This document shows, piece by piece, positions 58,851-64,000 of a stretch of DNA of 64,000 bases. The notes under the pieces were generated by a model. That model was given only the letters and a program-made list of their open reading frames with translations. It was not told where the DNA came from and made no database searches. This DNA is from Niastella populi (GTDB lineage Bacteria; Bacteroidota; Bacteroidia; Chitinophagales; Chitinophagaceae), in NCBI RefSeq assembly GCF_002078015.1, contig NZ_LWBP01000210.1:62001-126000 (forward strand), in the 5' to 3' direction. The translations under genes were made by a program, and so were the position numbers. Positions within the stretch are counted from its first letter, which is position 1; every line of letters begins with the position of its first letter.

Positions 58851-60791
58851 ATGAAAAATACAATATCCTGTATGCTTGTACTGCTGTGCAGTATGGCCTC
58901 GCTCGTAGCGTCTGCAACAAATTATTATGTTGATCCGTCATCAACCGGATCGAATCAGGGGACATTCAACGATCCCTGGAAATCTATCGACGACATTCCA
59001 TGGGCTATCAATTACTACTCACCGGGTGATACCATTTTCTTCAAACGTGGTCAGGAGTACGTTGGCACCATGTCGATGAACAGCAGTGGCAGCAGCAGCG
59101 CGCCGATCGTGCTTATGCCCTATGGTTCCGGCGCCGCCCCTTTGTTTAAATACAGTGCAGGTCACTTTACCGATCCGCTCGTTTACAACCGTGTGATGAT
59201 CCGGCTCAATCAATGTAATCATATCGTTATCGATGGCTTCGAGATGACCGACTTCACCATTCCCAATGATCATAGCGTTGCGGCTAACGTGGGTTATGGC
59301 GTATACATTTACGCAGGCCCCGGTAATAACGGCTCCAATAACATCGTCAGGAATTGCAAGATCACCAAACTTGGCTCCGGCGTTTGCATCGACGGCGGCA
59401 GCTTTAACACCGTTACCAATTGCACCATCGGCGACCTGCGCATGATCCTTAACACGCCCGATGTTGAGTGGGACGATTTCGGCGCCATGGGTATCATGGT
59501 GGGCGGTTCCGACAATACCATCACGCATAACCAGATCCACGAATGTTATGGCACCAGCTACGACTACCATATTGATGGCGGCGCTATTGAAATGTATGGT
59601 TCAGTTTCGAATAACAAAATACTTTATAACACTGCCAGCGAAAATATCGGCTTTATGGAGTTCGGCAGCGGCTCGGGTGGACAAGCACTCAATAACCTCG
59701 TTGGTTATAATCTGCTCGTGAACAATGGCCACGTGTTCTGGATCAACTCGGCCAGTATCTATAGCCTCGATGTACGTAACCTGCAGTTCGTGAACAACAA
59801 CATTATTGAAACGCATGCGCCCCGCATTGCCGATGTAAGGAACATGATCGGTATAATGTCTACCCCTACAGTGGCCAATGTGCTCACCATGAAGAATAAC
59901 ATTTTCTGGATTGCCACTGCTCAAAATATCACCGATCCCAATGCGCAGCCCTTCAATGGCCCGCAATTGATCCATCAGAACAATATGTTTCACCTGAGCG
60001 GGGGCAGCCTTGGCTATAATATGGACGTAACTGAAACAAACCTTCCCGCCGGCTTTTCGCCGTTCATCGATATTACTTCTTCCAGCAATCCGCTGCTGTG
60101 GAATTATGATCTGAAACCAGCTTGTACTGCTATCGATTTTGGTCAGTTCACCGGTATCGATAAAGATTTCCAGGGTAAGCCGGTTCCTTATGGCGGTTTG
60201 CCCGATGCGGGGATCATTGAAAGTATTGCGATCGTTCTCCCGCTTGAAATTTTGTCTTCACGGGGTTATTCAACTACCGTCGGAAATATTATCGAATGGG
60301 AAACCAATAAAGAACTGGCCAAACACTTTGAGGTGGAGAAAAGCAGCGATGGCCAAACGTTTGGCTCTATTGCGACAATTCCGTATAAAACGGACGCGAA
60401 CACAAGCAGTATAATATACCGGTTCACCGATGGCGATATTAAAGGTGAGGTTCAGTACTATCGCATTAAAGGGGTTGAAGCCAATAGCAAGGAGATCTAT
60501 TCAAAGATCATAAGTATTAAGAGCGTTACAGTGCAGTCATCCCCCGGCAGCTTTACCCTGTTCCCTAATCCTGCGCAGGATCATGTTTACCTGAAATACC
60601 CGGGCAATGATTTTCTGAATAAAGAAGTTATGGTGGTAAGTATGGCAGGCGTTGTGGTGAAAAGGCAAAGGTTGAATGACGCATCGGCCCAGGTTAAACT
60701 GAACATCGGCGATTTGCCGAAGGGGGCATATGCCTTAAAACTGTTCGACACTAAAACCGGGCAAACACATAGCACTATGTTAACCAAATAA
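58851..60791 (+). CDS. Secreted right-handed beta-helix protein with T9SS sorting domain, copy 2
   Basis: 646 residues, a clear paralogue of the previous protein along its whole beta-helix part (YYVDPSSTGSNQGTFNDPW, NIVRNCKITKLGSGVCIDGG). Between helix and sorting domain (about 465-560) it has an extra fibronectin-III-like unit (IIEWETNKELAKHFEVEKSS, YYRIKGVEANSKEIYSKIIS) that copy 1 lacks. The T9SS domain starts FTLFPNPAQDHVYLKYPG. The difference suggests a change in spacing or anchoring of the secreted enzyme. A strong terminator follows. Confidence 0.87.
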   Translation: MKNTISCMLVLLCSMASLVASATNYYVDPSSTGSNQGTFNDPWKSIDDIPWAINYYSPGDTIFFKRGQEYVGTMSMNSSGSSSAPIVLMPYGSGAAPLFKYSAGHFTDPLVYNRVMIRLNQCNHIVIDGFEMTDFTIPNDHSVAANVGYGVYIYAGPGNNGSNNIVRNCKITKLGSGVCIDGGSFNTVTNCTIGDLRMILNTPDVEWDDFGAMGIMVGGSDNTITHNQIHECYGTSYDYHIDGGAIEMYGSVSNNKILYNTASENIGFMEFGSGSGGQALNNLVGYNLLVNNGHVFWINSASIYSLDVRNLQFVNNNIIETHAPRIADVRNMIGIMSTPTVANVLTMKNNIFWIATAQNITDPNAQPFNGPQLIHQNNMFHLSGGSLGYNMDVTETNLPAGFSPFIDITSSSNPLLWNYDLKPACTAIDFGQFTGIDKDFQGKPVPYGGLPDAGIIESIAIVLPLEILSSRGYSTTVGNIIEWETNKELAKHFEVEKSSDGQTFGSIATIPYKTDANTSSIIYRFTDGDIKGEVQYYRIKGVEANSKEIYSKIISIKSVTVQSSPGSFTLFPNPAQDHVYLKYPGNDFLNKEVMVVSMAGVVVKRQRLNDASAQVKLNIGDLPKGAYALKLFDTKTGQTHSTMLTK

Positions 60792-60830
60792 AAGGCCGCA
60801 AGTGTAAGGCCTGATATAATAAAAGAATCA

Positions 60831-60867
60831 AAATGGCGAGCGGGTTTACATTCCCGCTCGCCATTTT
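60831..60867 (+). terminator. Terminator after the beta-helix pair
   Basis: AAATGGCGAGCGGG (60831-60844) pairs perfectly with CCCGCTCGCCATTT (60853-60866), followed by TT. The A-run on the 5' side lets it work for the convergent gene too. Confidence 0.88.
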
Positions 60868-60925
60868 TACTAATTACAGCAGAATCTTAGGTAAATCATT
60901 GTATCCGTAAAACGTCCTGAAGGAG

Positions 60926-61012
60926 CGTGATGTTAAGTAAGTAGCGAGTCACGAATAAAACCGTCACTTACCACTTACTACCTATTACTTACTACTTACC
61001 TTACTTTTCACG
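60926..61012. repeat. Iterated-word array overlapping the 3' end of the hybrid regulator gene
   Basis: Variants of ACTTACTACTTACC fill 60962-61012, with an inverse AAGTAAGTAG at 60935. The array covers the last codons of the minus-strand gene (tail VKSKVSSK). Confidence 0.65.
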
Positions 61013-64000
61013 TACTCCGATGGCGTTACCTCGTACTTCGCTTTGAAACAGGTGCTGAAGTATTTGGCATTGTTGAATCCAACCGAATACGCGATCTCGG
61101 AAATATTGCCATAACCGGAATCGAGCAGTTGCTTTGCGCGTTTAAGGCGCATTTCTCTTACAAACTCAATAGGCGCCAGTCCGGTAAGGCCCTTGAACTT
61201 TCTATAGAAGGTGGTTCTGCCCATAGCTACGGTTTCGGCCACCGTATCGATATTGAAATCGGCATCGCCCATCTTCTCTTCCACGATCGCTACAACCTGT
61301 TGCAGGAAGGCTTCATCGCGGGAAGTGATGGCTACTTCGCCCGGTTCCAGTGGCACCGTTTTCTTTCCTTCCAGCAATGAGTTCAACAGCTTCTTCCGCT
61401 GACTTATCAGGTTCCTCATGGCTGCCACCAGGAAATCGTGCCGGAATGGTTTGGTGATATAATAATCCGCGCCATAATCCAACCCTTCTATCTGGCTTTC
61501 GATGGCGCTTTTGGCGGTTAACAATATTACCGGAATATGGCTGGTAACCAGGTTGTTCTTTAGTTTGTCGAGCAGTTGAATGCCATCCATCTTCGGCATC
61601 ATAATATCGCTCAATACCAGGTCGGGCTGCAGCTCCAGCGCTTTTGCCAATCCTTCTTCACCATTGTCGGCTGTCTCAACCCGGTATAATGTAGTCAGCT
61701 GACTTTTCAAAAACGCCTGCAGATCGGCATTGTCTTCTACCACCAGCAACAGTGGCAAATTGCCATTCGCATCGGCAGTAGTTGTTGATGCCGTTGCCAA
61801 AGCTGTTGTTTCATAACCGGCCAGCATTTCATCCGTTGCTTCTGCATGGTGCAGAAAAGCAGGCGTGGCAACGGGCGCCTGTGCTTTCCCCACTGATAAA
61901 GTAACGGTTACCGTCAGGCCGCCATCGGCATTATTATGGGCTGAAATAGTGCCGCCATGCAGCGTGATCATTTCTTTCGACAGCGCCAGCCCGATACCGG
62001 TTCCTTTCACCTGTTTGCCTTCGGTTACCTGTTCTTCATGGAACAGCTCGAATATTTTATCGAGCATCTCCGGCGGCACTCCCTTGCCCTGGTCGCTTAC
62101 CTCAATTTGTATGCGGTTGTGTTGCGCCGGTTGCGACACCTTTACCCTGATGGCCTTTCCTTCCGGCGTAAACTTAAAGGCATTTGCTACCAGGTTGTAG
62201 ATCACTGTTTCTACTTTATCCAGGTCGAGCCAGGCCTCTATTTCCTTTGATTCACTCACCACCTGGAAATCGATCTGTTTCTCCCGCGCCAGCTCGAGGA
62301 AATATTCGCCAATGCTTTTTACAAATGAAACTACTTCTACCCGCGAGGGATGTATGACCGCCTTACCGCTTTGCAGTTTGCGCAGGTCGAGCAACTGGTT
62401 TACAAACCTTGCCATGCGGTTGGCGTTCTTTCGAACCACTTCTACATATTGCCGGCCCTGCGGGGTGAGGTTTTCCTGTTTTCCAATTTCCTCGATGGGG
62501 TTCACTATTAACGTAAGCGGGGTGCGCAGTTCGTGCGATACATTGGTGAAGAAATTCAACTTCAGTTCAGCCAGCCGTTTTTCTACTGCAATGCGTTGCC
62601 GCAGCCGTAACATGGTCACGGCTGCCCGCCGCACGATCTCGAAAATAATAATTGCCGCCAGCGTATATAACAGGTATGCCCACCATGTTTTCCACCAGGG
62701 CGGCAAAATGGTGATCTGCATACTTTTAACAGGACCGTTACTATACAACTCCCCATTCGTGCATTTTACCTCAAATACATAATCACCGGGCGGCAGGTTG
62801 GTGTACGTTGCGCGGCGCTCACTGCGGTTGTAATGCCAGCCGGTATCAAAACCCTGTAACCGGTAAGCGTACGATTGTTTGTCGCCCGAACGGTAATCGA
62901 GCACCACATAATCGATGCTGATGATATTTTGGTTATGTTGTAAGGTAAGCTTTGAAGTATGGTTCACCGAAAACGGCAGAATGTTGCTCCGGCCCGCCGC
63001 CACATCGGTATTGTTTATTTGCAGATTGGTGAAGGCGATCGCTGCGCGGATCGGGTGCGCCACAATGGTTGTGGGATCGAAGGTGAGATATCCTTTCAGC
63101 GTTCCGAACACGAGGCTGCCATCGGCCCGGCGTATTCCTGCTGTTTCGGAAAATGCATAGGGCGGAACGCCGTCATATGAATTGTAATTGCGAAAAGTTT
63201 TTTGCTGCATGTCGAACCGGGCCAAACCGGTTTGCGTGGCTATCCATAAATGGCGCTTGTTGTCTTCTGCACAACTCAGCAGGTAATCGTTGGGCAAACC
63301 TTCCTGCGTGGTATATACCTGGAATGTCAACCCCTTCATAGGATCATCACCTATGGCCTGGTTCAACCCGCCGCCAGAGGTGGCCAGCCACATGGTATTG
63401 TGTGAATCGCGGTAAATATATTGGATATCGTTATTGCCGAGACTGTATTGATCGCCGGGGATCTTCTGGTACATGGCATACGTGAAATGACCGGCCTTAC
63501 CGGTATGTACAATTAGCAGTCCGTCGGTAGTGGCCACCCAGATATTGCCATGCCGGTCTTCCGCCATATTGCGGATCTTCCGGAAGATATTAGCCGGGTA
63601 GTCGCGTAAGGCGTTTTTGTCGTGCAGAAATGTAGTGCGTTCGCCTTCGTTCACCACCAGGCTCAGCCCTTCCTGGAAACTGCCTACCCAAATTCGTCCG
63701 GCTTTATCTTCCAGCAAGGCATAGATCTCATTGCTGGGTATGCTCGCAGGGTCATTTGCATTGGGCATGAAATGATGCAGCTGGTATTTCGTTTCTGCCT
63801 TATTAAGCGGTACCGCTTTGTACAACCCATGCGCTTTTGTGCCCAGCCAAACCGCGCCCTTGCTGTCCTGCATAATGGTATACACCAGTCCAAGGCCCTG
63901 TGAGGGCATACCTTCAAATTGTATATTTACCGGCTTGCCGTTTTCCAGCACATACAGCTTTGCCCCTTTAGCGCCGATCCATAACCGCTTTTTACGGTCT
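60985..64000 (-). CDS. Hybrid two-component system regulator (HTCS), 5' end beyond window
   Basis: At least 1004 residues; the frame stays open to base 64000 (RLWIGAKGAKLYVLENGKPV), so the gene is cut by the edge. Order: two-component regulator propeller repeats (WLGTKAHGLY, IWVGSFQEGLSLVV, WLATSGGGLNQA), a Y_Y_Y domain (PPGDYVFEVKC), a membrane helix (WAYLLYTLAAIIIFEIV), histidine kinase (FFTNVSHELRTPL; GTGIGLALSKEMITLHGG), receiver (VLSDIMMPKMDGIQLLDKL) and an AraC-type DNA-binding domain (NISEIAYSVGFNNAKYFSTC). In Bacteroidota such proteins sense oligosaccharides in the periplasm and switch on nearby glycan genes, so the two beta-helix genes facing it are the likely targets. Confidence 0.96.
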   Translation of the reverse strand, partial: DRKKRLWIGAKGAKLYVLENGKPVNIQFEGMPSQGLGLVYTIMQDSKGAVWLGTKAHGLYKAVPLNKAETKYQLHHFMPNANDPASIPSNEIYALLEDKAGRIWVGSFQEGLSLVVNEGERTTFLHDKNALRDYPANIFRKIRNMAEDRHGNIWVATTDGLLIVHTGKAGHFTYAMYQKIPGDQYSLGNNDIQYIYRDSHNTMWLATSGGGLNQAIGDDPMKGLTFQVYTTQEGLPNDYLLSCAEDNKRHLWIATQTGLARFDMQQKTFRNYNSYDGVPPYAFSETAGIRRADGSLVFGTLKGYLTFDPTTIVAHPIRAAIAFTNLQINNTDVAAGRSNILPFSVNHTSKLTLQHNQNIISIDYVVLDYRSGDKQSYAYRLQGFDTGWHYNRSERRATYTNLPPGDYVFEVKCTNGELYSNGPVKSMQITILPPWWKTWWAYLLYTLAAIIIFEIVRRAAVTMLRLRQRIAVEKRLAELKLNFFTNVSHELRTPLTLIVNPIEEIGKQENLTPQGRQYVEVVRKNANRMARFVNQLLDLRKLQSGKAVIHPSRVEVVSFVKSIGEYFLELAREKQIDFQVVSESKEIEAWLDLDKVETVIYNLVANAFKFTPEGKAIRVKVSQPAQHNRIQIEVSDQGKGVPPEMLDKIFELFHEEQVTEGKQVKGTGIGLALSKEMITLHGGTISAHNNADGGLTVTVTLSVGKAQAPVATPAFLHHAEATDEMLAGYETTALATASTTTADANGNLPLLLVVEDNADLQAFLKSQLTTLYRVETADNGEEGLAKALELQPDLVLSDIMMPKMDGIQLLDKLKNNLVTSHIPVILLTAKSAIESQIEGLDYGADYYITKPFRHDFLVAAMRNLISQRKKLLNSLLEGKKTVPLEPGEVAITSRDEAFLQQVVAIVEEKMGDADFNIDTVAETVAMGRTTFYRKFKGLTGLAPIEFVREMRLKRAKQLLDSGYGNISEIAYSVGFNNAKYFSTCFKAKYEVTPSEYVKSKVSSK

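Noticed and set aside
60962-61012. Possible CRISPR-like or satellite array
   Set aside because: Units are too short, have no spacers and overlap a gene end; no cas genes in the window.

Overview
The window is typical of a Bacteroidota soil or plant-associated bacterium, most like Chitinophagaceae (Niastella/Chitinophaga type). Supporting signs are SusC/SusD pairs, FecI/FecR sigma/anti-sigma pairs, type IX secretion C-terminal sorting domains, a hybrid two-component regulator, subtype-iii type VI secretion proteins (TssD), and TAnnTTTG-type promoter elements. No rRNA, tRNA, CRISPR array or insertion sequence was recognised.

Region 1 (1-3.1 kb) holds the tail of an isochorismatase-family hydrolase, a secreted amidohydrolase, a decayed outer-membrane porin gene and an unknown secreted protein. 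Region 2 (3.2-21.6 kb) is a polysaccharide utilisation locus, probably for alginate or another polyuronate. It has two ECF sigma/FecR pairs around a 1747-residue modular lyase-like T9SS protein, then an STN-containing SusC, a SusD, a TIG/LamG surface lipoprotein and a second alginate-lyase-like lipoprotein. The fecR2-susC spacer carries a strong terminator on the strand opposite to susC, which suggests a cis-antisense small RNA. Region 3 (22-35.2 kb) is two consecutive RND tripartite efflux operons (adaptor, pump, outer-membrane factor), each preceded by a small unknown secreted-protein gene. The second small gene is bracketed by 33-bp inverted repeats.

Region 4 (35.2-41.3 kb) has a lipocalin-like lipoprotein, an Atu4866-like/SDR/AraC operon, a truncated arabinofuranosidase-like gene, an MscS channel, a HAD hydrolase and the remnant of an AlbA/RecG-like gene. 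Region 5 (41.4-48.2 kb) is the most striking. It is a minus-strand type VI secretion operon: tssD(Hcp), vgrG, then four tandem modules of a PAAR-M35 metallopeptidase toxin gene plus a small downstream gene. The first and fourth toxins are intact and the second and third are broken, yet all four small genes are intact. The small proteins resemble the inhibitory propeptide of M35 (deuterolysin/Lys-specific) peptidases, so the immunity protein may be a propeptide encoded as a separate gene.

Region 6 (48.5-56.7 kb) contains a SulP anion transporter, two ankyrin proteins, an AlbA/RecG-like regulator, a metallophosphoesterase, a gene-poor zone of short iterated words, and two gene fragments joined head to head. 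Region 7 (56.8-64 kb) has two paralogous secreted beta-helix proteins with T9SS signals and, converging on them, a hybrid two-component regulator that runs off the right edge.

A pattern across the window is that many spacers contain short words of 7-12 bp repeated several times with small variations, a different word at each site. In a few places these arrays run into coding sequence (both fecR genes, the 3' end of the hybrid regulator, the AlbA remnant).
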